From Craurococcus roseus (GTDB lineage: Bacteria; Pseudomonadota; Alphaproteobacteria; Acetobacterales; Acetobacteraceae): DNA of 60,644 nucleotides. Shown in pieces: positions 10,619 through 17,173 of this stretch. The notes beneath the pieces are model-generated. The model did no database searches and was not told the DNA's origin. It saw only the letters and a program-made list of their open reading frames with translations. The position numbers and the translations under genes are program-made. The stretch is taken from the NCBI RefSeq assembly GCF_039523795.1, contig NZ_BAAAFZ010000092.1, forward strand, positions 1-60,644, in the 5' to 3' direction. Position 1 is the stretch's first letter. Every line of letters starts with the position of its first letter.

Positions 10619-11322
10619 CAGCCGCCGCGCCCGAGCAGCCGGCCCATGCGCCGCGCGATCCACTCCGCCAGCAGCAGCCCCGCCGCGGCCAGCGCGAAGG
10701 ACACCAGCGCCAGCCGCGCCGCCGTCCGCTCCCCGCCCGGCGTCTGCGTGGCGCTGTAGATCGCCAGCGGCAGCGTCTGCGTCTCGCCCGGGATGTTGGA
10801 GGCGAAGGTGATCACCGCGCCGAACTCGCCCAGGCCCGCGGCGAAGGCCGTCACGGCGCCGGCCAGGATGCCGGGCGACATCAGCGGCAGGGTGACGTTG
10901 AAGAAGCGGTCGAGCCGCCCGGCGCCCAGCGTGCCCGCCGCCGCCTCCAGCCCCGGGTCCACCCCGTCGAGCCCCAGGCGCACCGCGCGCACGATCAGCG
11001 GGAAGGACATCACCGCCGTCGCCAGCGCCGCGCCCTCCGTGGTGAACACCAGCCGCGCGCCGAACCACTCGTTCAGCAGCGAGCCGAGCGGCCCGCGCAC
11101 GCCGAACAGCACCAGCAGGCCCCAGCCGACCACCACCGGCGGCACCACCAGCGGCAGATGCACCAGCGCGTCGAGCAGCGAACGGCCGGCGAAGCGCCCG
11201 CGCGACAGCAGCAGGGCCGCCAGCACCGCCGGCACCAGCGACACGGAAACCGAGCGCGCCGCCACCCCCAAGGACAGGCGCACGGCCTCCCACTCCGCCG
11301 GCTCCAGCAGGACGCCCGTCAC
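10618..11322 (-). CDS. modB: Molybdate ABC transporter permease
   Basis: 234-aa inner-membrane permease with about five hydrophobic segments. The EAA-type loop (LEAAAGTLGAGRLDRFFNVTLPL) contacts ModC. GLGEFGAVITFASNIPGETQTLPLAIY is strongly diagnostic of ModB. I place the start at a GTG (11322) that overlaps the modA stop by four bases (GTGA). This gives the usual ModB length, whereas the frame is open much further upstream, antisense to nothing useful and inside modA. Tight coupling modA-modB-modC indicates one operon. Confidence 0.93.
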   Translation of the reverse strand: MTGVLLEPAEWEAVRLSLGVAARSVSVSLVPAVLAALLLSRGRFAGRSLLDALVHLPLVVPPVVVGWGLLVLFGVRGPLGSLLNEWFGARLVFTTEGAALATAVMSFPLIVRAVRLGLDGVDPGLEAAAGTLGAGRLDRFFNVTLPLMSPGILAGAVTAFAAGLGEFGAVITFASNIPGETQTLPLAIYSATQTPGGERTAARLALVSFALAAAGLLLAEWIARRMGRLLGRGG

Positions 11323-12119
11323 TCGCCGGCGCGCGAGAAGCCGAAGCGGCGCCAAACCCCCTCGCTGCCCGGCCCGGCCAGGAAGGCGAGCAGCGCCCGC
11401 GCCCGCGCATCGCCTTCGGCGCGCCGCGTCACCGCGAAGGGGTAGGTCACGGGCGGGTGGCTGCCGGTCGGGAAGGTGCCGACCGCGCGCACGCCCTGGC
11501 TCGCGCCGGCGTCGGTCGCGTAGACGATGCCGAGCGGCGCCTCGCCGCGCTCCACCAGCAGGAGGGCCGAGCGCACGTTGTCCGCGCGCGCGAGCCGCGG
11601 CGACAGCGCCTGCCACTGCCCCATCCACTCCAGCGCCGCCTGCGCGTAGCGCCCGACGGGCACGTGCGCCGGGTCCCCTGTGGCGAGCCGCCCGTTCGGA
11701 CCGAGCAGCGCCGCGAGGTCCGTGCCGCGGTCGAGCGTCATGGGCCGGATGGCGCTGCCCGCGGGCGCCACCAGCACCAGCGCGTTGGCGAGCGGGCTGG
11801 CGCGCGTGTCCGGCGCGATCAGGTTCCGCTGCTGGAGGTAGTCCATCCAGGGCTCGTCGGCCGAAGCGAACAGGTCCGCCGGCGCGCCCTGCTCGATCTG
11901 CCGCGCCAGCGCGGAGGACGCGGCGAAGGAGAAGCGCAGCGGCGGGCCGCCGGGCGCCGCCGCGCGCCACGCCGGCTCGATGGCGCGCAGCGCGTCCTGC
12001 AACGAGGCCGCGGCGAAGACGGTGAGCGGCGGCGGCGCGTCCTGCGCGCGGGGCGCCGCGGCAGGCGTCAGCGAGGGCGCGCAGGAGGCCGAAGCGAGGA
12101 GAACAAGGCGGCGTCGCAT
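11319..12119 (-). CDS. modA: Molybdate ABC transporter periplasmic binding protein
   Basis: 266-aa exported protein with a short signal sequence (MRRRLVLLASASCAPSL, cleavage probably near AAPRAQD). The N-terminal mature segment LTVFAAASLQDALRAIEP is the ModA hallmark, with the Ser of AAAS taking part in oxyanion binding. FSFAASSALARQIEQGAPADLFASAD and VERGEAPLGIVYATDA continue the family pattern. GGGAGGTG lies upstream of the ATG. It is the first structural gene after a predicted ModE operator. Confidence 0.95.
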   Translation of the reverse strand: MRRRLVLLASASCAPSLTPAAAPRAQDAPPPLTVFAAASLQDALRAIEPAWRAAAPGGPPLRFSFAASSALARQIEQGAPADLFASADEPWMDYLQQRNLIAPDTRASPLANALVLVAPAGSAIRPMTLDRGTDLAALLGPNGRLATGDPAHVPVGRYAQAALEWMGQWQALSPRLARADNVRSALLLVERGEAPLGIVYATDAGASQGVRAVGTFPTGSHPPVTYPFAVTRRAEGDARARALLAFLAGPGSEGVWRRFGFSRAGE

Positions 12120-12189
12120 GGGCACCTCCCCGGGGCTGCTGCGGGCGCGGGGCGCCGTCGGGCGCGGCCGCAACCGCCCCGCAGCGCGT

Positions 12190-12215
12190 CCGTTATAGCC
12201 CATTGTTGATAACGG
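12190..12215. promoter_or_regulatory. Predicted ModE operator upstream of modA
   Basis: Perfect inverted repeat CCGTTAT-N12-ATAACGG lying 71 bases before the modA start and after the modE stop. The CGTTAT/ATAACG arms match the outer arms of known ModE sites. Molybdate-loaded ModE represses modABC in enterics. A FixK-like match, TTGATAACGGGCAA (12206-12219), overlaps the right arm. Confidence 0.6.
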
Positions 12216-12235
12216 GCAATCGCCGCCGCCCCCCC

Positions 12236-12604
12236 TCAGCCGGCCCGTCCGCGCGGCCCGTTCCCGCCTGGAGGCGGGGCCGGGCCGGCCTCGCGCTGCG
12301 CGGCGGCCTCCACCTCGCGGTAGCGGGCGATCAGCGCGCGGCCGGCGTCGGTCAGCGCCGCCCCGCCGCCGCGGTGCCCCCCGGGCGCCCGCGACACCGC
12401 CGGCGCGCCGAGCGCGGCGTCCACCGCCTCCACCAAGGCCCAGGCGCGCGGGTACGACATGCCGAGCGCGCGCGCCGCGCCGGAGATGGAGCCCTCGCGC
12501 GCGATCGCCTCCAGGAGCGCCACCTTGCCCGGCCCGACGCGCCCGCCGGACGCGAGTTCGAAGCGGACGCTGACGCGGACCGGCGCGGGGACGGGGTCGG
12601 GCAC
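12236..12604 (-). CDS. ModE-type regulator, N-terminal DNA-binding domain only
   Basis: 122-aa LysR-like winged helix protein. VGPGKVALLEAIAREGSISGAARALGMSYPRAWALVEAVDAALGAPAV is the ModE DNA-binding signature, and GGHRGGGAALTDAGRALIARYREVEAAA completes the domain. Full ModE proteins (about 260 aa) add two molbindin (MOP) domains; these are absent here, so molybdate sensing would have to come from elsewhere, such as the MOP domain of ModC. One-domain ModE proteins are common in alphaproteobacteria. The gene lies upstream of modA on the same strand, separated by the predicted operator. Confidence 0.85.
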   Translation of the reverse strand: MPDPVPAPVRVSVRFELASGGRVGPGKVALLEAIAREGSISGAARALGMSYPRAWALVEAVDAALGAPAVSRAPGGHRGGGAALTDAGRALIARYREVEAAAQREAGPAPPPGGNGPRGRAG

Positions 12605-12655
12605 GGCCGCATTGAAGCGCGGCGCCCGCAGGGTGCGCCAGCCCGCGCCGCCGGG

Positions 12656-13396
12656 TCAGTGCTTGGCGGTACCGGCCCCGAAGCCGCGCAAGGCGCGCCG
12701 GTCGCGGATCTCGACGCCGCGCTTGGTGGCCGCGATGGTGCCGTCGCGGCACAGCCGGGCCATGTTGCGCGACACCGTTTCGATGGTGAGGCCGAGGTGG
12801 TCGGCGATGTCGGCCCGGGTCATCGGCAGCGCGACCCGCGCCCCGTCGGCGCGGCACGGGTCGGCCGGCGCGCGCTCGGCCATCTCCAGCAGAAAGGCTG
12901 CGACGCGCTCGCCCGCCGCCTTGCGGCCGAGCAGGAACATCGTTTCGTGCGCCCGCCGCAAGCCCTGCAAGGCCACTTCGCGCAAGCGCCGCCCGAGCGC
13001 GCCGTGCCGCTCCGCCATGGCTTCGACCGCCCGCCGCGGGTACCACACCAGCACGGTGTCGGCCACGGCCTCGGCCGAGAGGTGGCGCGCGTCGGCGGCC
13101 TCGAGGCCGAACAGGTCGCCGGGCAGGAAGAACTCGGCCACGTGCCGGCGGCCTTCCTCGTCCAGCCCGACGGCGCGCACGCCGCCGGAGAGGACGCGGT
13201 AGCACCGGTCGGCGGGGTCGCCGGCGGCGTAGACCTCCTGTCCGCGGCGGAACGCGCGCCGCGTCCCGAATTGCTCCAGCGCGTCGAAGGGCGACGCGGC
13301 CGCCGGTCGCGCCGGCGTCGGCGGCGCCGCCCGGTCCGCGCGGCCCTTGAAAACGGCGGCGGCAATCGCCGCCGTGGTCCCGGCTTGTGCCTGCAT
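12656..13396 (-). CDS. Crp/Fnr family regulator, FixK-like
   Basis: 246-aa regulator with an N-terminal cyclic-nucleotide-type beta-barrel (RRGQEVYAAGDPADRCYRVLSGGVRAV, then FFLPGDLFGLE) and a C-terminal helix-turn-helix (MTRADIADHLGLTIETVSRNMARL). The recognition helix carries E..SR as in FNR/FixK, which bind TTGA-N6-TCAA-like sites. There is no N-terminal cysteine cluster, so it is not an iron-sulfur FNR and fits FixK better. The ATG at 13396 has GGAGG five bases upstream; another ATG at 13408 is less well served. It is divergent from fixJ across a phased CGTACG array, so FixJ control of this gene is likely. Confidence 0.85.
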   Translation of the reverse strand: MQAQAGTTAAIAAAVFKGRADRAAPPTPARPAAASPFDALEQFGTRRAFRRGQEVYAAGDPADRCYRVLSGGVRAVGLDEEGRRHVAEFFLPGDLFGLEAADARHLSAEAVADTVLVWYPRRAVEAMAERHGALGRRLREVALQGLRRAHETMFLLGRKAAGERVAAFLLEMAERAPADPCRADGARVALPMTRADIADHLGLTIETVSRNMARLCRDGTIAATKRGVEIRDRRALRGFGAGTAKH

Positions 13397-13471
13397 GGTC
13401 GCCTCCATCCGCGTTCCGCGTGTCGCGGCGCGAACCTGCCGCAGCGGCGGAGGGCGCGGAATCGGGTGCGG

Positions 13472-13509
13472 CACGTACGCGCCGCCGCGTACGGGGAACC
13501 ACGTACGCG
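13472..13509. promoter_or_regulatory. Triple CGTACG repeat in the fixK-like/fixJ intergenic region
   Basis: The palindromic hexamer CGTACG occurs at 13474, 13488 and 13502, exactly 14 bases apart each time. The outer two lie in identical 10-mers CACGTACGCG. It lies in the 188-bp gap between the divergent fixK-like and fixJ genes. It is a candidate FixJ (or other response regulator) binding array; FixJ sites elsewhere contain GTAMGTAG-like sequence, which is related but not identical. Confidence 0.5.
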
Positions 13510-13584
13510 GCGCCCCGGGGCCGGGCGCTGGACCCCCGGCGCCCGGCCCCGCTATGGGGGCGCGTGCCGGCGGAGGGTGGGCCG

Positions 13585-14208
13585 ATGGCGGAAGGCGCGG
13601 CGGCTGTCCATGTGATCGACGACGACGAGGCGGTGCGCCATTCCCTGGCGTTCCTGTTCGAGTCGGCGGGCCTGCCCGTCCGCGCCTACGAGTCCGCGCC
13701 GGCGTTCCTGCGCGTGGCCGCCGGACTCACCTCCGGTTGCGTCCTCACCGACGTGCGGATGCCGGACATGGACGGCCTCGCCCTGCAACGGCGGTTGGCC
13801 GAATTGGGCGTGCGGCTGCCGGTGATCGTCATGACCGGGCACGGCGACGTGCCGGTCGCGGTGCAGGCGCTGAAGGCGGGCGCCGCCGACTTCATCGAGA
13901 AGCCCTTCGACGACGACGCGCTGCTGGCCGCCGTGCGCGCCGCGCTCGACGCCAGCCGCCTCGACCGGGAACGGGACGCGGAGGCCGAACGCGTGTCGGC
14001 GCGGCTGGCCAGCCTCACCCCGCGCGAGCGGCAGGTGTTCGACCGCTTGGTGTCGGGCGAGCAGAACAAGGCCATCGCCCGCGAACTCGGCTCCAGCCCG
14101 CGCACGGTGGAGGTCCACCGCGCGCGGGTGATGGCGAAGATGGGCGCGCGCAGCCTGCCGGAGCTGGTGCGCATGGCCTTGGGCGCGGGTGCGCCGGCGC
14201 CCGAGTGA
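13585..14208 (+). CDS. fixJ: Two-component response regulator FixJ
   Basis: 207-aa response regulator: receiver domain (residues 6-120) and LuxR-type helix-turn-helix (about 144-190, LTPRERQVFDRLVSGEQNKAIARELG). The phospho-acceptor is D56 in VLTDVRMPDMDG, the acidic pocket is DDD at 12-14, and the conserved Lys is K106 in IEKPFDDD. VIVMTGHGDVPVAVQALKAGA is highly typical of FixJ. It should be phosphorylated by FixL under low oxygen and activate the fixK-like gene. The ATG at 13585 follows GGAGGG. It is divergent from the fixK-like gene; fixL lies downstream on the opposite strand rather than in the same operon. Confidence 0.9.
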   Translation: MAEGAAAVHVIDDDEAVRHSLAFLFESAGLPVRAYESAPAFLRVAAGLTSGCVLTDVRMPDMDGLALQRRLAELGVRLPVIVMTGHGDVPVAVQALKAGAADFIEKPFDDDALLAAVRAALDASRLDRERDAEAERVSARLASLTPRERQVFDRLVSGEQNKAIARELGSSPRTVEVHRARVMAKMGARSLPELVRMALGAGAPAPE

Positions 14209-14218
14209 TCCAGGTCAA
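14205..14218 (+). promoter_or_regulatory. Possible FixK/FNR box overlapping the fixJ stop
   Basis: GTGATCCAGGTCAA differs in one base from the classic anaerobox TTGATCCAGGTCAA. It begins at the fixJ TGA and ends 29 bases before the preferred start of the receiver-only gene. The neighbouring FixK-like protein could act here, giving feedback within the module. Short motif; functional only by inference. Confidence 0.4.
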
Positions 14219-14247
14219 TGCGCCGCGCCCCGCCGCGCGCTAGGCAC

Positions 14248-14667
14248 ATGGCGGACCCGCAACCGCGTCCGGCCACGGAGCCGCCGGTGGAGCCCAGCCC
14301 AGGAGCCCGCGCCGTGATAGCCATCGTCGACGACGACCCGGGCGTGCGCGACTCGCTCCGGTTCCTGCTGGAAACCGCCGGCCACGCCGTCGAAACCTAC
14401 GAGTCCGGCCCCCGCTTCCTGGCCGACGCCGACCCGTCGCGCCTCGCCTGCCTGGTGCTCGACCAGAGGATGCCGCAGGTCGCCGGGCTCGACATGCTGG
14501 CGCTGCTGCGGGAGCGGGGCGTGTCGCTGCCGCCGACCCTGCTCATCGTGAGCACGCCCGGCCCGGGCGTCTCGCGCCGCGCCGCGGAACTGGGCGTCGC
14601 CAGGGTGCTCGAAAAGCCGCTGGCCCGCGACGACCTGCTCGCCGAGATCGGGGCCGCGGTGCCCTGA
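14248..14667 (+). CDS. Receiver-only FixJ-like response regulator
   Basis: 139-aa single receiver domain with no output domain. VIAIVDDDPGVRDSLRFLLETAGH gives the acidic pocket, D72 in LVLDQRMPQVAG is the phospho-acceptor, and K123 in LEKPLARDD is the conserved lysine. The usual TGHG after the fourth strand is replaced by IVSTPGPG. It is close to the FixJ receiver in sequence and may be a phosphate sink or modulator of FixL, like FixT-type or CheY-like proteins, although FixT itself is a different family only in part. An upstream ATG at 14218 would add ten residues; I prefer 14248 because the predicted FixK box ends at 14218. Confidence 0.8.
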   Translation: MADPQPRPATEPPVEPSPGARAVIAIVDDDPGVRDSLRFLLETAGHAVETYESGPRFLADADPSRLACLVLDQRMPQVAGLDMLALLRERGVSLPPTLLIVSTPGPGVSRRAAELGVARVLEKPLARDDLLAEIGAAVP

Positions 14668-14682
14668 CCGCGGCGGCCGCCG

Positions 14683-16239
14683 TCAACCGGCGGCGCTCTC
14701 GTCCGCGTCCGGCGCCGCGGCGGCGGGCAGCGTGAAGCGGAACACCGTCCCGCCGCCGGCGTTGGGCTCCGTCCAGATGCGGCCCCCGTGCGCCTCGACG
14801 ATGGTGCGGCAGATCGAGAGCCCGACGCCCATGCCGTCCCGCTTGGTGGTCACGAAGGGTTGGAAGAGCCGCTCGGCGACCTCCGGCGCGAGGCCGGTCC
14901 CGGTGTCGGCGACGCCGAACAGCACCGTGTCGCCCCGCGGCTCGACCTCCACCGCAAGCTCGCGCCGCTCGGCCCCGCGCATGGCCTCCGTCGCGTTGCG
15001 GATCAGGTTCACCAGCACCTGCTGCACTTGCACCCGGTCGGCGAACACCTTGTGCGGGCCACGGCCGGTCCGGAGCGCCACCTTGATGCCGCGCTCCTTG
15101 ACCCCGGCGAGGGCGAGGGCGCTCGCCTCTTCCATGAGCTTGGCGGCGTCCTCCGGCCGCTTTTCGGTCTCGCCCCTGGCGACGAACTCGCGGAGGCGGC
15201 GGATGATCTGCCCGCTGCGCAAGGTCTGGTCGGCGGCCAGGCCCATCGCCTGCCGCACGCGCACGAGGTCCGGCGCGCCGCCGCCCGGCCCGGGCGCGTC
15301 CAGCAGCCTTTGGCAGGCGCGGAGGTAGTTGGTGGTCGCCGTGAGCGGCTGGTTCAGCTCGTGCGCGAGCGTCGCGGCCATCTCGCCCATGGCGCTCAGC
15401 CGCGAAACGTGGATCAGCTCCGCTTGCAGCTCCTGCAAGCGCGCCTGCGTCTCCTGCCGCTCGGTGAGGTCGCGGATGAAGCCGGTGAACAGGCGGTGCC
15501 CGCCGCTGTTCACCTCGCCGACCGACAGCTCCATCGGGAAGGTGCCGCCGTCCTTCCGTCGGCCCGAGACGACGCGGCCGATGCCGATGATGCGCCGCTC
15601 GCCGGTGCTGAGGTAGCGCGCGATGTAGCCGTCGTGCGCGTCGCGGTAGGGCGAGGGCATCAGCATGCTGACGTTGCGCCCGCGCACCTCGGCGGCGCTG
15701 TGGCCGAACAGCCGCTCGGCGGCGGCGCTGAAGGATCGCACCACGCCGCGCGCGTCGATCACCACCATGGCGTCCGGCACGGTGTCGAGGATGGACCGGA
15801 GCAGCGCCTCGCTCCCGGCCAGCGCCGCTTCCGCCGCCGCGACCGGAGGAGGGGCGGCCGGGCGGGCGGCCTCGTCCGCGCCGGGTTCCGCCGCCGCGTC
15901 CCCGTCCTCGACGACGGCGACGAGCACACCCGTCGCCGGCTCGCCGGCGTCCGCGGGGCGGTCGGGCAGGACGAGCGCGCGCAAGCGGCGCGCGCCCTCG
16001 GCGGTGGCGCCTTCGCCACCGGGAGCGAGCGCCGCCTGCGCCGGCTCCCCGGTCTCCAAGGCGTGCCGGACGCGGTCGCGCAATTCGAGGTGGCCGGTGC
16101 CGGCGAGGACTTCGGGGAACGGCCGCCCGCGGTCGCCCGGCGCCAAGCCGAACACGGCGGCCGCGTCCGGGGTGAAGCCGCGGATCGCGCCCTGCCCGTC
16201 GAGGAAAACGGTCGGCACGTTTCGGTTCGGGTGCGGCAT
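14683..16239 (-). CDS. fixL: Oxygen-sensing histidine kinase FixL
   Basis: 518-aa soluble sensor kinase. Residues 8-110 resemble a degenerate first PAS domain. The second PAS (about 142-262) is the haem domain: H202 in RDAHDGYIARY aligns with the haem-binding His of rhizobial FixL, and R222 in IIGIGR aligns with its oxygen-binding Arg, with the same 20-residue spacing. The kinase core follows, with phospho-acceptor H293 in MGEMAATLAHELNQPL, an N-box in LVNLIRNATEAM, and G-boxes in VADTGTGLAPEVA and GMGVGLSICRTIVEAHGG. Oxygen bound to haem should inhibit autophosphorylation. No membrane segment. It is convergent with fixJ and the receiver gene, whereas fixLJ is normally one operon. Confidence 0.9.
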   Translation of the reverse strand: MPHPNRNVPTVFLDGQGAIRGFTPDAAAVFGLAPGDRGRPFPEVLAGTGHLELRDRVRHALETGEPAQAALAPGGEGATAEGARRLRALVLPDRPADAGEPATGVLVAVVEDGDAAAEPGADEAARPAAPPPVAAAEAALAGSEALLRSILDTVPDAMVVIDARGVVRSFSAAAERLFGHSAAEVRGRNVSMLMPSPYRDAHDGYIARYLSTGERRIIGIGRVVSGRRKDGGTFPMELSVGEVNSGGHRLFTGFIRDLTERQETQARLQELQAELIHVSRLSAMGEMAATLAHELNQPLTATTNYLRACQRLLDAPGPGGGAPDLVRVRQAMGLAADQTLRSGQIIRRLREFVARGETEKRPEDAAKLMEEASALALAGVKERGIKVALRTGRGPHKVFADRVQVQQVLVNLIRNATEAMRGAERRELAVEVEPRGDTVLFGVADTGTGLAPEVAERLFQPFVTTKRDGMGVGLSICRTIVEAHGGRIWTEPNAGGGTVFRFTLPAAAAPDADESAAG

Positions 16240-16343
16240 GTACGTTCGGTCGCGTTCCTGCGGGCGGGCGGGCGGGCGTTCGCCGGGGGGCGCGACTTAC
16301 GCCACGGGCCGCCGGCCGCCGCAAGGGCTCGCGGGCCCGCCGC

Positions 16344-16502
16344 TCACCGCCGGCCGATGAGGCCGATCGCGACCAGGACCGCGACCGCGGCGACCAAGGC
16401 CATCATGCCCTGCACGACGCCGAAATTGGGCGAGTCGCGCGCGACCAGCACGGCCGCGACCGCGCCGCCGAGGGCGAGCAGTGCCCGGATGACGATGCCC
16501 AT
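16344..16502 (-). CDS. Small two-helix membrane protein, 52 aa
   Basis: Starts MGIVIRALLALGGAVAAVL and ends VAVLVAIGLIGRR, giving two predicted transmembrane helices joined by a short polar turn (RDSPNFGVVQ). I do not recognise the family. The reading frame is open upstream to 16622, but the stretch before Met at 16502 is Pro/Gly-rich and unlike protein. A perfect FixK2-type match (16575-16588) and a TATGGT-like -10 element lie upstream, so it may be a micro-oxic gene of the FixLJ-FixK module. It lies 104 bases beyond the fixL start on the same strand. Confidence 0.5.
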   Translation of the reverse strand: MGIVIRALLALGGAVAAVLVARDSPNFGVVQGMMALVAAVAVLVAIGLIGRR

Positions 16503-16574
16503 GTATGGCGGCGCCCCCTCACGCTCCTTTCCTCCTCCACCCGGCCACCATAGCGACCCGGGACGCGCGGCGCA

Positions 16575-16588
16575 TTGCGGCGGATCAA
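16575..16588 (-). promoter_or_regulatory. Possible FixK box upstream of the 52-aa membrane protein
   Basis: On the minus strand TTGATCCGCCGCAA fits the FixK2 consensus TTG(A/C)-N6-(T/G)CAA exactly. Its centre is about 80 bases before the start codon, so a site near -41 would leave a short leader. A few chance matches are expected in a window this size. Confidence 0.35.
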
Positions 16589-16634
16589 AACCGCCCGGCC
16601 CCGATCCGTGCGCACGGGGCACGGCCGGGGCGGG

Positions 16635-17120
16635 TCAGGCCGGGGGCAGGGCCGAGCGGATGCGGTCGAGGAGGTCGAGCGCGCCGAAGTCCTCGCTCCG
16701 CAACTCGGCCGCCGTGAGGGCCACCGCCTCCGGCAGCGCGCGCGGCGGGACGTCCCCGATCGGCGGCAGCTTGCGCAACCGTTTGAGAGCGCGGGCGTAG
16801 ATTTCGGCAGGGTCCACGTGCTGCTGCATGCCGGGCTGGAAGCCGTCCTGCGCGTTGGCCAGGAACACGGCGATCTCCTGCTGCCAGTGCTCCGCGTCGC
16901 GGTGCTCCGGCCAGGCGAGCGCCTTCAACGCGTGCAGCATGGCGAGGCCGAGGTGCGACTTGACGGCGCTGAGCTGGCTGTTGCCCACGTCCTCGACCTC
17001 TTCGATCACGTGCTCCCAGTCCACGTCGTTCACCAGCTCGCCGGTGGCAACGCGGCGCAGGCGCTCGGCCTGGGCCTTGCTCCAGCCGAGGATGTCCGTG
17101 TGGTAGAGGTCGTCGGGCAT
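16635..17120 (-). CDS. DUF29 family protein
   Basis: 161-aa protein with the DUF29 pattern: an N-terminal YHTDILGWSKAQAERLRR, the central LVNDVDWEHVIEEVEDVGNSQ, and SHLGLAMLHALKALAWPEHR followed by a Trp-rich helix. DUF29 proteins are common, often multicopy, in cyanobacteria and alphaproteobacteria; their role is unknown, though some lie near toxin-antitoxin or mobile genes. Soluble, mostly helical. GGAG precedes the ATG. It is 53 bases downstream of priA on the same strand and may be read through from it. Confidence 0.8.
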   Translation of the reverse strand: MPDDLYHTDILGWSKAQAERLRRVATGELVNDVDWEHVIEEVEDVGNSQLSAVKSHLGLAMLHALKALAWPEHRDAEHWQQEIAVFLANAQDGFQPGMQQHVDPAEIYARALKRLRKLPPIGDVPPRALPEAVALTAAELRSEDFGALDLLDRIRSALPPA

Positions 17121-17173
17121 GGCGGGTCGCTCCGGCCCGCAGGCTAGCCGGGTCGGGGCCGGGCCGTCACCCG

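Noticed and set aside
11323..11970. Upstream extension of modB into modA
   Set aside because: The GTG at 11322 overlapping the modA stop gives a normal-length ModB; the extension is antisense-like low complexity in modA.
14543..16324. Second long frame over fixL on the same strand
   Set aside because: Arg/Ala-rich shadow of fixL without motifs.
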